Shown here piece by piece: positions 1-10,100 of a stretch of 64,000 nt of DNA. The stretch's first letter is position 1; each line of letters opens with the position of its first letter. The stretch is from Bin87 sp963663945 (lineage in GTDB: Bacteria > Chloroflexota > Dehalococcoidia > Lucifugimonadales > UBA3495). The notes under the pieces are model-generated. The model saw nothing but the letters and a program-made list of their open reading frames with translations. It did no database searches and was not told where the DNA came from. The translations under genes were made by a program, and so were the position numbers. Location of the stretch: contig OY760687.1 of NCBI GenBank assembly GCA_963663945.1, forward strand, positions 1,054,001-1,118,000, given 5' to 3'.

Positions 1-921
1 GTCGTTCTCCGTGAGGTTGAGGACGATCTCGTTCTGCTGATTGTTGGTCATCTGGAACCGGGAGAGGAACTCATAAGCCTCGGGGAATTCATCCTTGAGG
101 CCCGGCCAGGCCAGCTTGGCTACGACGTCGGTCGGGAAGCCGCAGTTGTAGTTGGTGCCGTCGGGATAGCAGTCGGGAGTCCACTCGGGCATTTCCACCT
201 GCACGAGGTTGTACTTGGCGTGCGCCCAGTGCGGCTCCCACAGGTAGGTCAGGACGGGATCGCCCCGTTCAAAGGCGGCATCCACTTCGGCCAACGCGGC
301 CCCCTCGGAACCGGCGAACACCACCTGGTAGTCGGCGCCGAAGGACTCGAGACGTTCTTCTGGACTGGTGTCCCATGCGGCGGTGAACTCAAGGAGCCGA
401 CCCTTGTCCCCCGTGTCGCTGGTGGCGAAGACTGACTTGTACTGGTTCAGGTCGCTCACGGTCTTGAGGTCGGGCGCGACCGGATCGATGCCGCGCTCAC
501 TGTCTCCCTCCACGACATAGGAAGGGACGTACCAACCGGTCTCGCCCTTGATGCCCACCGGCCCCATGCGCTCAACCTTGGCGCCATCCGCGTCCACGTA
601 TTCCTCAACGAGGGCGGCGCTATAGGAAGGCCAATTGCAGCAGACCCAATGGAAATCGCCCTTTTCGAGCCCGATGAACAACGGCGCCGAGTCGGCAGGC
701 GCGAACTTTGTCGCCACGGTGTGCCCCATCTCCTGTTCCAACAGGATCTGTGCGACAGCGGTGGTAACCAGCTGTCCGTTCCAGTCCTGGTCGACGAGAT
801 AGAGCGTGCCTCTGGCGTCGGATTCTTCGGCGCCGCCAGTACAGGCTGCCCCCAACGGAAGCGCCACTATCAACGCAATGGCGATGGCAAAAACGGCCCA
901 TCTATTTTTCCCTGTCTTCAT
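1..921 (-). CDS. Glycine betaine/choline-type ABC transporter substrate-binding lipoprotein (3' end outside window)
   Basis: An open frame runs from an ATG at 921 off the left edge, so 307 residues are visible and the C-terminus is missing. It starts with a short basic stretch, a hydrophobic segment and a lipobox-like LGAAC, so it is probably a lipoprotein held outside the membrane. The mature part resembles the OpuAC/ProX periplasmic-binding fold. It is rich in Trp and Tyr (WVCCNWPS, WEPHWAHAKYN), as expected for an aromatic cage around a quaternary ammonium group. It lies 117 nt after the permease and ATPase genes on the same strand, giving the gene order ATPase, permease, binding protein. 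The substrate (glycine betaine, proline betaine, choline or carnitine) cannot be settled from sequence alone. Confidence 0.87.
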   Translation of the reverse strand, partial: MKTGKNRWAVFAIAIALIVALPLGAACTGGAEESDARGTLYLVDQDWNGQLVTTAVAQILLEQEMGHTVATKFAPADSAPLFIGLEKGDFHWVCCNWPSYSAALVEEYVDADGAKVERMGPVGIKGETGWYVPSYVVEGDSERGIDPVAPDLKTVSDLNQYKSVFATSDTGDKGRLLEFTAAWDTSPEERLESFGADYQVVFAGSEGAALAEVDAAFERGDPVLTYLWEPHWAHAKYNLVQVEMPEWTPDCYPDGTNYNCGFPTDVVAKLAWPGLKDEFPEAYEFLSRFQMTNNQQNEIVLNLTEND

Positions 922-1038
922 GCTATTTCCTCCCTGGCCTCGGAGTGTTTGCAGCGGATGTCGTGGATTGCTGAATGCGCTATGTGTTCATTGTCATCTC
1001 CCGGGGGCATTTTCGTTTTGGACTGGCTTATCGCTGGA

Positions 1039-3024
1039 TCAGCGAACCCCCAATGGCGCCGACGATCTCCGCCTGCCCTGGGTCATGCGGTCGAGCGCCA
1101 TCGCCATGAACACGATGGTCATCCCGGCAACCAGCCCGTGGCCCATTCGCAGCCAGATGGAATTTATAAACACTTCCTGGCCCAGGCCGCCTCCGCCCAC
1201 CATACCGGCGATGATCACCATGGCCAAGATCATGATGATGGTCTGGTTGACGCCCATCATCACAGTTGGCAATGCCAGGGGTATTTTGACCTGCAACATT
1301 GTCTGCAAGCCTGTCGAACCGTGGGACTGCGCGGTTTCGATCACCTGCGATGGCACTTCCTTGATGCCGAGGGTGGTCATGCGGATCACCGGAGGCAACG
1401 CATACACCGACGTGGCTATAATGCCCACCAATGGCCCCACACCCCACAGCATGATTACCGGAATCAGGTACACGAAGATGGGCATGGTCTGCATGGTGTC
1501 CAGGATGGGCCGTAGCGCCAACTCGAACGTCCTGCTCTGAGAGGCGAAGACGCCGATGGCGATGCCCGCCACTACCGTGAATATCCCGGCGGTCAGCACC
1601 TGGCTCAACGTGTCCATGGTCACGTCCCAGAGGCCGCCGATGCCGGAGAAGGCCAACCCTGCCACCGCGAGGAGCGCCACGCGCCATCCGGCAGTGAGGT
1701 AGGCCAGCAGGCCCGCAATGGCCATGAAAGCCGGCCACGGAAGCCACAGCAAGAGCGTGTGAATCGGCGAATAGCCGAGTTGCCGGAAAAGGATGTCCCG
1801 CGTCCAACTTGTCAGGAAGTGGAGATTGACCGCCATCCAGTCGAAAGCAGCGTTGACGGGTCCGGCAACCGTGAAGGTCAACTCGTCCGGAAAGTCTCGG
1901 AGGGACCCTATGAAACTGCCGGCAATCAGCAAGGCGGCCATCAGACCTGCGCCAACGATGGGAAACGCGTATCGAGTGCCCCGATTCGTCGATTTCCTGC
2001 CGGATGCATGCGCCGGACCCTGCCCGGCTATCGCGATTGGCGCGGCGGAGTCGGGGCCTGACGTTGCCAGCGCATAACTGAACCGGTCCAGGATGATCGC
2101 GAGGATGACGATGGCGACGCCGCTCTCCAGGCCCTTCCCTGCGTCCACTTCCCGCAACGATAGCCACACGTCCGTCCCGAGGCCCTGCACCCCGACCAAC
2201 GCGGTGATTATGATCATCGAAACCGCCATCATGATGGTCTGGTTAATCCCCATCATGATCGAACTTTTGGCCAATGGCAGTTGCACCTGCAACAGCGTCT
2301 GGGCGGTCGTGGACCCGTGCGAGTGAGCGGTTTCAATAACCGCCTGGGGCACCTGTCGGATGCCCAGGTTGGTGAGCCGTATGACGGGCGGGATGCTATA
2401 GACCACCGTGAGGAAGATCCCCTGGGTACCGCTCACGCCGAACAGCACCAGGGCGGGAATGAGATATACGAAGGCGGGCAGCACCTGCATGGTGTCGAGG
2501 ACCGGGCGGACGACCCGCTCGAAACGATCGCTGAAAGCGGCGCAAATGCCTACGGGCACCCCCAGCCCCACCGCGATGATCACAGACACTCCCACCACGC
2601 TCAACGTCTGCATGGCGGAATCCCAGAAGCCGATCATGCCCAGGAACAGTGTGCCGGCTCCGCAGAACAGGCCCAGCCACCTGCCGCCCATCCTGACGCC
2701 CAATAGTGCCGTACCTACCACCACAAAGGGCCACGGCAGCCAGAGCAGAAACGCATCGATGCCCGCCAGGCCGGCATCCAGGACCTTGGAAATCGGATTG
2801 AAGAACCACGCAAATGTGTCGGCAACCCATTCGAATGCCACGTCAATGGGTTGATGGATGGAGAGCTCCCAGCCCTGAGGCCAGTCTCCGAACTCGGTGC
2901 CCACGTTGGCGGTGGCCAGCGAAAGGGCCAGGATGTAAGTGGCCGCCGCGACCGTCAGCCATAGAACTCCCCCTGGCAGACGTTCCGACAGGGTCCGCAC
3001 CTGTAAATTCCCGGCCTGAATCAC
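1039..3024 (-). CDS. Betaine/choline ABC transporter permease, two ProW-type units fused
   Basis: The protein has about 661 residues, roughly twice the length of a single ProW/OpuAB permease. Two homologous halves each carry a block of membrane segments and a binding-protein-dependent permease signature. The EAA-loop region is recognisable in both (VIETAHSHGSTTAQTLLQVQLP in outline, and VIETAQSHGSTGLQTMLQVKIP in outline). The fusion would supply both membrane subunits in one chain. I chose the GTG at 3024 because its GTGA overlaps the stop of the upstream ATPase gene, a usual sign of translational coupling. An in-frame start at 3090 would add a basic, non-permease-like tail. The protein sits in the inner membrane and works with the neighbouring ATPase and binding lipoprotein. 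Confidence 0.88.
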   Translation of the reverse strand: MIQAGNLQVRTLSERLPGGVLWLTVAAATYILALSLATANVGTEFGDWPQGWELSIHQPIDVAFEWVADTFAWFFNPISKVLDAGLAGIDAFLLWLPWPFVVVGTALLGVRMGGRWLGLFCGAGTLFLGMIGFWDSAMQTLSVVGVSVIIAVGLGVPVGICAAFSDRFERVVRPVLDTMQVLPAFVYLIPALVLFGVSGTQGIFLTVVYSIPPVIRLTNLGIRQVPQAVIETAHSHGSTTAQTLLQVQLPLAKSSIMMGINQTIMMAVSMIIITALVGVQGLGTDVWLSLREVDAGKGLESGVAIVILAIILDRFSYALATSGPDSAAPIAIAGQGPAHASGRKSTNRGTRYAFPIVGAGLMAALLIAGSFIGSLRDFPDELTFTVAGPVNAAFDWMAVNLHFLTSWTRDILFRQLGYSPIHTLLLWLPWPAFMAIAGLLAYLTAGWRVALLAVAGLAFSGIGGLWDVTMDTLSQVLTAGIFTVVAGIAIGVFASQSRTFELALRPILDTMQTMPIFVYLIPVIMLWGVGPLVGIIATSVYALPPVIRMTTLGIKEVPSQVIETAQSHGSTGLQTMLQVKIPLALPTVMMGVNQTIIMILAMVIIAGMVGGGGLGQEVFINSIWLRMGHGLVAGMTIVFMAMALDRMTQGRRRSSAPLGVR

Positions 3025-4277
3025 GTCGCCACACCGTCGTCGCCCACCAGGGCGGCCATGGCTGCCTCGCGGCTGACGGTGCCGACGCATCGTCCATTGT
3101 CCAGGATGGCGATTGGACCTTCGCCGCCGATGACGAGAGGAATGAGGCTTTCGAGGCGGGCGCTCGCCTCTGCGGTGGGGCAGGAGTCCTGCAGCACGGA
3201 CGCCACGCTGGAGTGCATCGTTCCATCACCATCGATATCGGACAGGCTGGCAATGCCGATGAAACGGCCCCGCTCGTCGACCACCGCCGCAGTTGTACAT
3301 TCTTGCGTGGCCAGGCTGTCCCTCAGGTGCGCCAGTGATTCGTCCGCGTTGATGGAGACTCGCGCCGGTGTCATAACCGAACGGGCGGTGAGCACCTTGG
3401 ACCGGGGCACATCGCGCGTGAAGTCCCGCACATAGTCGTCGATCGGGCTGGAGACCAACTCTTCCGGTGTGCCCGTTTGGACAAACTCTCCGTCTTTCAT
3501 GATGGCCACGCGGTCCCCGACCTTGAGGGCCTCCAGGAAATCGTGCGTTATGAAGACCATCGTTTTCTGGACCATCTGTTGGAGCGCGATCAACTGGTCC
3601 TGCATTTCCCTTCTGATCAGGGGGTCCAGGGCGCTGAATGGTTCGTCAAACAGCAGTATCTCCGGGTCTACGGCAAGGGCGCGGGCCAGGCCGACGCGCT
3701 GCTGCATTCCGCCGCTCAGCTCGTGAGGATAACGTTCCTCCCACCCGGACAGGCCCACCAACTCAATGACCTCTGCGGCGCGGTTCCGTTGGGTGGCCTT
3801 GTCGATTCCCTGGACCTGGAGTCCGTAGACTACATTCTCAAAGACCCGTTTGTGGGGGAAATTGCCGAAGTGTTGGAAAACCATTCCCATTTTGTGGCGA
3901 CGAATATCACGCAACTGCTGCTTGTTCATCGCCAGCAGGTCCTCGCCGTCGATACGTACTTGGCCCCGCGTCGGTTCAATCAGCCGGCCGAGGCAGCGGA
4001 CGAGTGTCGATTTCCCGCTGCCGGACAGCCCCATAATGACGAAGGTTTCGCCCTCACGCACCTGGAAAGAAATATCCCTGACGGCGAGCACGCAGCCGGT
4101 CTGAGCCAACACCTCCTCTCTGGAAAGCGCAGGGTCCACCGAGTCAGCAAGACTCCGGGCGCCGTCGCCAAAGATTTTCCACAGGTTCAGGCATGACAGC
4201 CTGTTGCCGGGACTATTCTCCGAATCGCCGTCCGTTCCGGAGGGATGGTCGGGATTGTGCTCTCTTGGTGTGCCCAC
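3021..4277 (-). CDS. Betaine/choline ABC transporter ATP-binding protein with CBS domains (ProV/OpuAA type)
   Basis: This 418-residue ABC ATPase energises the importer encoded after it. Walker A GLSGSGKST is at 83-91, the Q-loop near 135, signature LSGGMQ at 187-192, Walker B ILLFDE at 207-212, and the switch His in THDF near 243. The C-terminal third (about 300-410) looks like a pair of CBS domains. In OpuA/ProV relatives these sense ionic strength or nucleotides and gate transport. The extra N-terminal 45 residues before the ATPase core also match the ProV/OpuAA group. The GTG start at 4277 has no strong Shine-Dalgarno, so the exact start is uncertain. First gene of a three-gene minus-strand operon. 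Confidence 0.9.
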   Translation of the reverse strand: MGTPREHNPDHPSGTDGDSENSPGNRLSCLNLWKIFGDGARSLADSVDPALSREEVLAQTGCVLAVRDISFQVREGETFVIMGLSGSGKSTLVRCLGRLIEPTRGQVRIDGEDLLAMNKQQLRDIRRHKMGMVFQHFGNFPHKRVFENVVYGLQVQGIDKATQRNRAAEVIELVGLSGWEERYPHELSGGMQQRVGLARALAVDPEILLFDEPFSALDPLIRREMQDQLIALQQMVQKTMVFITHDFLEALKVGDRVAIMKDGEFVQTGTPEELVSSPIDDYVRDFTRDVPRSKVLTARSVMTPARVSINADESLAHLRDSLATQECTTAAVVDERGRFIGIASLSDIDGDGTMHSSVASVLQDSCPTAEASARLESLIPLVIGGEGPIAILDNGRCVGTVSREAAMAALVGDDGVAT

Positions 4278-5079
4278 GGCTTATGCACCAGCGGTAGTGT
4301 GATCGGGACCCGATTCGACGGGTATCCGCGTTTGATACTGACGACCTGCGGGTTTGCTCGCTATCGGCCATGAACCGGGAGGTTGGTATGCGATTTCAGG
4401 TGTTATGAAGGTAGCGACGACTGTGGTGTATATCCACTGCCAGTCTCGCCGCGCTGGTATTGGTGTCCAGTTGCGACGGAGTTCTCAGTTTTTTGTGCCA
4501 GAGTTTCCGCAACATGCAACATCACATCTGCACGGAACCTACAATGACGCCGCAGAATACTGTATATTGCGGCTTGCAATGCCGGATTATAGCACAATAG
4601 ATGTTTTCAACGTCATGAAACAGGCATGTAGAATGCAGCAGGCAGCTATTGGCCGTTGTCACGCGGCAAAGTCGCTCTGGTTACGGTCTCTGGACGCGGG
4701 ATTGGCCATCGACCTGTGCTGGCACTCGCCGGTGACGTCGCTGATGTCGTCGTGACGGGAGACAATGCGCAACTGTCGATCATGTAGTCGGCTAACTCCG
4801 GGCGAATGCCGTGCCTGCGACCGACCGCGCCCTGAACGAGACCAGGTCAGATGATGCGGAGCGTTCTGCTCAGCAGGTTACCGAGCCTTCGGGCGGGATT
4901 AACATATCGGTCACCCACACGGCGTTACCTGTCCCGATGGCCCGGCGTGGGCGACTGTCCAGAGAGTGGACTGCACAAGCAGCCGCGTACAATGCAGCCC
5001 ACGCACCCAACTAATGAACGAACGCCAATCGATATCCCTGGCAAGTGAACCTGCGACACCCCTGGACGGAGCATCGACT
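4278..5079. other. Divergent intergenic region, no supported gene
   Basis: About 800 nt separate the minus-strand ABC operon from the plus-strand methyltransferase gene. The short open frames here have no recognisable domain or convincing start. The region is more AT-rich around 4490-4620 than its neighbours. It contains a small inverted repeat GCCGCA/TGCGGC at 4549-4554 and 4568-4573 around an AT-rich 13-nt core, which could be an operator for either divergent unit. Nothing firmer can be said. Confidence 0.5.
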
Positions 5080-5772
5080 ATGAGCCAAGACGTGGATTAT
5101 TCCGAGGCGTTCTACCGCCAACACGCGCAGCGTTACGCCGAGGTGAGCCACAACTTCATCCAGTCCGTCTACATCGAGTCCTCCCACCCGGGGCTCAAGG
5201 GCGATACGGACCTAATTGAACGACTGCAGGAGATCATTCCCACCGGATCCCGGGGGTTGGATGCGGGTTGCGGCGCCGGGGCCCGCGACGTATTCCACTA
5301 CTGGCAGAGAGGCTACGACATTCATGGGGTGGACGCCGTGGAAGAAAACATCCTGGAAGCCCGCCGCCTCCATCCGGAGATCGCGGACCGGGTGTCGGTG
5401 GTCGACCTCCGCCAGCCCCTGGATTATCGCGACCGCTCATTCGACTTCGTAATGTGCAACGCGGTCATACAGCATATCGCCCCTGACGTCGCGCTGTCGG
5501 TCACCATACCGGAACTTGCCAGGCTCCTGAAAACCGGTGGCGTGCTGCAGCTCATGTTCAAAAATGGCAACGGCACCGCAACTGTCTTCGACCGGGACTA
5601 TGGCACAGACCGCACCTTCCAACTTTACGACCCTGATGAGGTGGTTGCTCTTCTGGTGCAGCAGGGGTTGAGCGTAATTCCCTCTGAAGGAGGGAACCTG
5701 GGGGGCATCATGTACTTCACGGATCCCAAGCCGATGGAACATTGCGTCTTCTTCGCCCGAAAGGACCGGTGA
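5080..5772 (+). CDS. Class I SAM-dependent methyltransferase
   Basis: The protein has about 230 residues. SAM-binding motif I is GLDAGCGAGA near 58-67, followed by an acidic residue at the end of strand 2 (GVDAVEEN) and motif IV-like FDFVMCNAVIQHI, the usual Rossmann methyltransferase order. The best start is ATG 5080, preceded by GGAG about 9 nt upstream. In-frame ATGs at 4966 and 5014 would add sequence that does not resemble the family. The stop is 3 nt before the next gene, a phosphotransferase, so the two are probably cotranscribed. The methyl acceptor is unknown. The pair may act on an amino-alcohol or choline-like substrate given the divergent betaine importer, but that is only context. 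Confidence 0.85.
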   Translation: MSQDVDYSEAFYRQHAQRYAEVSHNFIQSVYIESSHPGLKGDTDLIERLQEIIPTGSRGLDAGCGAGARDVFHYWQRGYDIHGVDAVEENILEARRLHPEIADRVSVVDLRQPLDYRDRSFDFVMCNAVIQHIAPDVALSVTIPELARLLKTGGVLQLMFKNGNGTATVFDRDYGTDRTFQLYDPDEVVALLVQQGLSVIPSEGGNLGGIMYFTDPKPMEHCVFFARKDR

Positions 5773-5775
5773 GGA

Positions 5776-6921
5776 ATGAGCAGCCAGTATCATGCCGGCG
5801 CCGGCCGAGGCAATTCGGCGAACACCGGCAGATTGCCCGTTCCCCGCGGCCTCGGAGACATTACGCCGGCCTGGCTTACCGAAGCGCTGCGGCTCGGCGG
5901 GGTTTCGGGGCGGGTTGCGGTCAGCCGATCCTCGTGGGAAACCATTGCCGAGGGCAAGGGATTCATGAACCGGCTGTTCCGGCTGACGCTGGGCTACGAC
6001 TCCGACTCGTCAGACCTGCCGCGCACCCTCATAGTCAAACTTCCATCCGCTGATCCCATGCTGCGAACGCTTTTTGACAGGTTGTGCCAGAACCGTCGGG
6101 AGGCCAGCTTCTACCGGGAGTTGGGGACCCACGAAAAACTGTCGGCGCCAACTTGCTACTACTCCGGTGTCGATCCGGACAGCGAGAGCACGGTGCTGCT
6201 CCTTGAAGACCTGACCAATGCCCGCAAAGGCGACAGCGTCGAGGGGTGCTCCATGGACGATGCTCACCGCGCCATTGTCCACCTGGCCAGATTCCAGGCG
6301 ACCTGGTGGGAAAATGCCCGGTTGCACGAACTGGACTGGATGCCGTTGAAGTGCGACGAATCTGACGCATATCTCGACATCTACCCGGGGGCCTGGGAGT
6401 CGCTGCTATTGCAGGCCGGGGACGGAATGCCGCAGGATCTGCGCCAACTTGGCGATACGCTGCGGCCGCAGATCACCAGGATAAAAGCCCAACTGACCCG
6501 GCGCCCCAGGACCATCGTGCACGGCGACTTTCGCCTCGACAATTGTTTCTTCGATGACGCAGCAGAGCCGAAACCGCCGATCATAATTGACTGGGAGTTC
6601 AGCGTACGAGGGCGCGGCGTCTGCGACGTCGCCACCTTCATCAGCGAGGCGTTCCCCGCTCAACAGCGCAGCGAGGTGGAAAGGGGCCTGGTCGCCACAT
6701 ATCACGCTGTCCTGATGGAAAACGGCGTGAACGACTACGCCTTCGAGGAATGCTGGCTCGACTATCGGCTGGCGATGCTGGAAATCTTTATTTTTTGGGT
6801 CGTTACGGGCGGCTACTGCAATTATGAGACCGAGCGGGGCACTGTTTATTTGCACAACACCCTGGCGCGGTGCAGCGCAGCAATTTCCCAACTTGAAGCC
6901 GTTGAACTGATCCCCCGCTAG
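5776..6921 (+). CDS. Aminoglycoside phosphotransferase/CHK-like small-molecule kinase
   Basis: This 381-residue protein-kinase-like fold enzyme has the catalytic loop VHGDFRLDN near 247-255 (catalytic Asp and metal-binding Asn) and the metal-binding IDWEF near 270-274 (the DFG equivalent). The overall layout fits the APH/CHK (ecdysteroid-kinase-like) group, which phosphorylates hydroxyl groups on small molecules. The start ATG lies 3 nt after the methyltransferase stop, with a GGTGAGG Shine-Dalgarno overlapping that stop, so the two genes are tightly coupled. The substrate is not predictable. It is soluble, with no signal peptide. Confidence 0.85.
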   Translation: MSSQYHAGAGRGNSANTGRLPVPRGLGDITPAWLTEALRLGGVSGRVAVSRSSWETIAEGKGFMNRLFRLTLGYDSDSSDLPRTLIVKLPSADPMLRTLFDRLCQNRREASFYRELGTHEKLSAPTCYYSGVDPDSESTVLLLEDLTNARKGDSVEGCSMDDAHRAIVHLARFQATWWENARLHELDWMPLKCDESDAYLDIYPGAWESLLLQAGDGMPQDLRQLGDTLRPQITRIKAQLTRRPRTIVHGDFRLDNCFFDDAAEPKPPIIIDWEFSVRGRGVCDVATFISEAFPAQQRSEVERGLVATYHAVLMENGVNDYAFEECWLDYRLAMLEIFIFWVVTGGYCNYETERGTVYLHNTLARCSAAISQLEAVELIPR

Positions 6922-7151
6922 ATCAGGCCCACCGGATGTGGGTTCCACGATCTCCGGCAACGTCCGATACGGCCGTTGGGCATCCTGGGAGCGGGGTGAT
7001 CTATCTAATGTCGGGTTGCAGTTGGCTGGTCAATCACCTCCTTTATGATCATTCACCCGTCACGACGCCCCAATGCGCGCATCGGTTTCCCAGAGGATCC
7101 CATGGCTTCCATACATCGCCGCGCGAAAGAGCCCGACGCCCTGATGCGCCA

Positions 7152-10100
7152 TCACATGCCGTCGCCATCGACGTCAACAATCTCGATCGTGTACGTACCG
7201 TATTGGAGGAAGGGACCGATGAACTCGCCGCCCACTTCGACGTAATAGTCGCCGCTTACCGTAGGCGTGAATGTCACCATGGCGTTGTAACCCTCACCGC
7301 CGTCGGCATTGCTGGTGCCGCTGACCGTCTGCCCGGTCGAATCTGCGATCTTGTAGATGTGCGGATTGCGCAGGGAACCATCGCTGGTTGGCTTTCCCCT
7401 GGCATGAATCTCGTACTCCTCGTCCGCGGTCAAGGACATCCTGATCCAGTCGCGGTCCCGCTTTTGCTCGATCCATCCCGAATAGGTGCCGCCCACTGAC
7501 ACCGCGGCCGTGGTTGACGTTCCGTCGGGTAGATCCGGTGGCAACTCATGGACAGTCAGATTGTAGTTCCCGAAGTCGTCATAATGAGTGAACGGGGAAG
7601 CCACGCCTATGAAATAGGTCGCCGTCACCGTTGGCACGAAGTACACCATGGCGTCCAGATACGTTGCAGTTGTCAGCCCAGCGTTCCACTGTGCGAAGGT
7701 GCCGGGCATCCTGTTGCGCTCCGTATCGAAGACGCCGTCGATATCGATATCGATTCTCCGGTTGAAATGTCCGGACCAGTTCCCGTGGGCCTTGATGAAA
7801 TAAGCCTTGCCCACCGTGCCAGTGAACTTGTACCAGTCATGGTCTCCGATCATTTCGAACACGCCGCGGTGTTTACCGGCCAGCCGCGCCGCCGCCAACG
7901 TGGTATCGTCGCCGGGGAGATCGTCATCCACCTCTATCACCCTTGCCAGATAGGTTCCGGTGGGGGTGATCACGTCGAAACCGGCGTCGCTATGCGTCGG
8001 GCCGCGGGCCCCGAACGAGAAATAGTAGGTTGCTGCCTGGCCGGGATCCAGGTACAGCTGGCCCTGTTTCCTGTTGAGGTTCTGCCGGTGCCCTCCACCG
8101 AGGTCCGTCACGGCGTTTCCGTCAACATCGTAGATGCCCAGGGCATACGGCGTACCCACGTTTCCGTACAATTGCGAGCCGGCACGGGCCTGGATGAGGT
8201 AGGCTTTGTCCGCTTCGGTCTCGAACTTGTACCAGTCTTTGTCGCCAGGCCGGTCGATCTCGGCAAACGCATCTGTTCCCACTGTCAGAGTGGCGGTGGT
8301 CGAAGTGTTGCCCGGAATGTCAGATGCGACCTCCGTAACTCCAACCCGATAGGTGCCCCGGTTGCCCGGGATCACCTGGGTACCCCAGGCGCTTGCCGCA
8401 GCCACGTAGTAGGTGCCGCCTTCCGATGGGGTGAAGTACTTTCTCGCGTCCATAAAGGCTCCCCGGTCGTTGTCCGCGGTGTCTGCAACCAGCTGGCCGC
8501 TGGAGTCATAGATACCGTTGAGTCCGGGGTTTCTCAACGTGCCGTTGCCGGTGGACGTCCCGAGGACGTCCACCTTGTACGTCTTGTCCGCCTCCAGCTC
8601 AATCTTGAACCAGTCATGGTCCTGGGGAATCTCGAGCCTGGCCATTACGGTTCCGTCCACCGCGACCGTGCCGTCAGTTGAGGTGTCGGCGCTGTGGTCA
8701 TCGTCCGCCATGGCTTCGACCTTGATGGTGAACATGCCGGTGGTTTTTAGCGCACTGCCGGCCACGACGTAGTGGTGTCCCGCAGCCTGCACCTGGAAAT
8801 ACATCACGACTCTCGTCTCGGAACGGTCATAGGGGGGCCCGGTATTGTGCGGGAAGACCATGGTCGTGTCGGCGATCCCCGTTCCCTCGGGATCGCGAAT
8901 CTTGAACAGGCCGGGGAAATGGCGGGCCATCTCTCCGGTGGCATTGCGGGTGTTGAGCTCGAAGCGATACCATATGTCCTCGGCCATCTCGACCTTGATC
9001 CAGTCGCGGTCACTGCCGGTTTCGATCACATACAGCAGCCACCCGCCGACCGCCAGCTCAGTCGTGGTGGTCGTATCGGCAGGAACGGTGTCCCCGTCTG
9101 AGATGACGGATGCGGCGACCAGGTAAGTTCCCGTTTGACTCCCCCACGATTTGGCCACCAGATAGAATGTGCCGGTCTGGGACGCCTTCCATTCGATCCG
9201 GGCGGAATTGGCTGTGCCGCGGTTGTCGCTCCCACTCGGCGTGAGATAGTTCCCGTCCTCATCGGCGATGCCGCGCAGATCCAGGTTTGCGAGGGTTCCG
9301 TCGCTCGTTCCCGCGCCCTTCATCCGGAAGCGGTAATACACTCCTTTAGTCAGTTCGACCCTGAACCAGTCCTTGTCGTCGCCTGTTCCGATGTTTCCGG
9401 TTGCCGTTTTACCCATCACCAGAGCGCCGGTGGTGGTGGCATCGGCTGGCAGGTCCTCGCCGTCAGGTTCGGATCCGCTGTTCGTCACCTGGGTTTCGGC
9501 GACGAGGAGGACGTCGGTGGCGTCGCTGGTCACCGATTCGGAGTACCCGTCATCGTCGGTGAAACTCACCCGTACCTTGATCGCGTGCCCAGCGTCCCCT
9601 TCGGCGAGCGTGTAGTCGATGCCGATTTCACCCGCGATGTCCTCGTCGGCGTCCTCGGCGCTCCGGACCCACTGATAGGAGAACTCCGCGTTGGTCATAC
9701 CGTTCTCGTCAGCAATGCCCGACGTGTCCACCTCCAGCGTTTCATCCACCTCAACCGTACCCGTGATCGCCGGCTGTCCGGCAGCCGGCACGTTGGGCGG
9801 CAACGCCGCGGATTCCATCACCACCTCGCTCCAGTCCGACCGCTTCCTGTCGTCGAACCGGGACAGCACCATTGCCTTGTAGGTCGCCCCGGGCGTCAGG
9901 CCCGTCACCGTGTGCGTTGTGCCGGTGGGATACGCGTTCCAGTCTCGGTTCCCATAGGGCCGGAACTCCCCGTCCTCCTCAGCCCACTTCACCCGATAGT
10001 CGTTGGGACCGGCCGGATGGGCGTCCCAGCTGATCACCAGGTCGCCGGCGTTTTCGCCCGGTTCCACCGTGAGACCCGTGACCGCCGGCTTCATGGGGTC

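Noticed and set aside
4549..4573. LexA-like box (TACTGTAT) in the divergent intergenic region
   Set aside because: Only one half matches; there is no second half-site and no DNA-repair gene nearby.
4354..4755. 133-codon plus-strand frame upstream of the methyltransferase
   Set aside because: No domain, weak start, and composition like the surrounding non-coding DNA.
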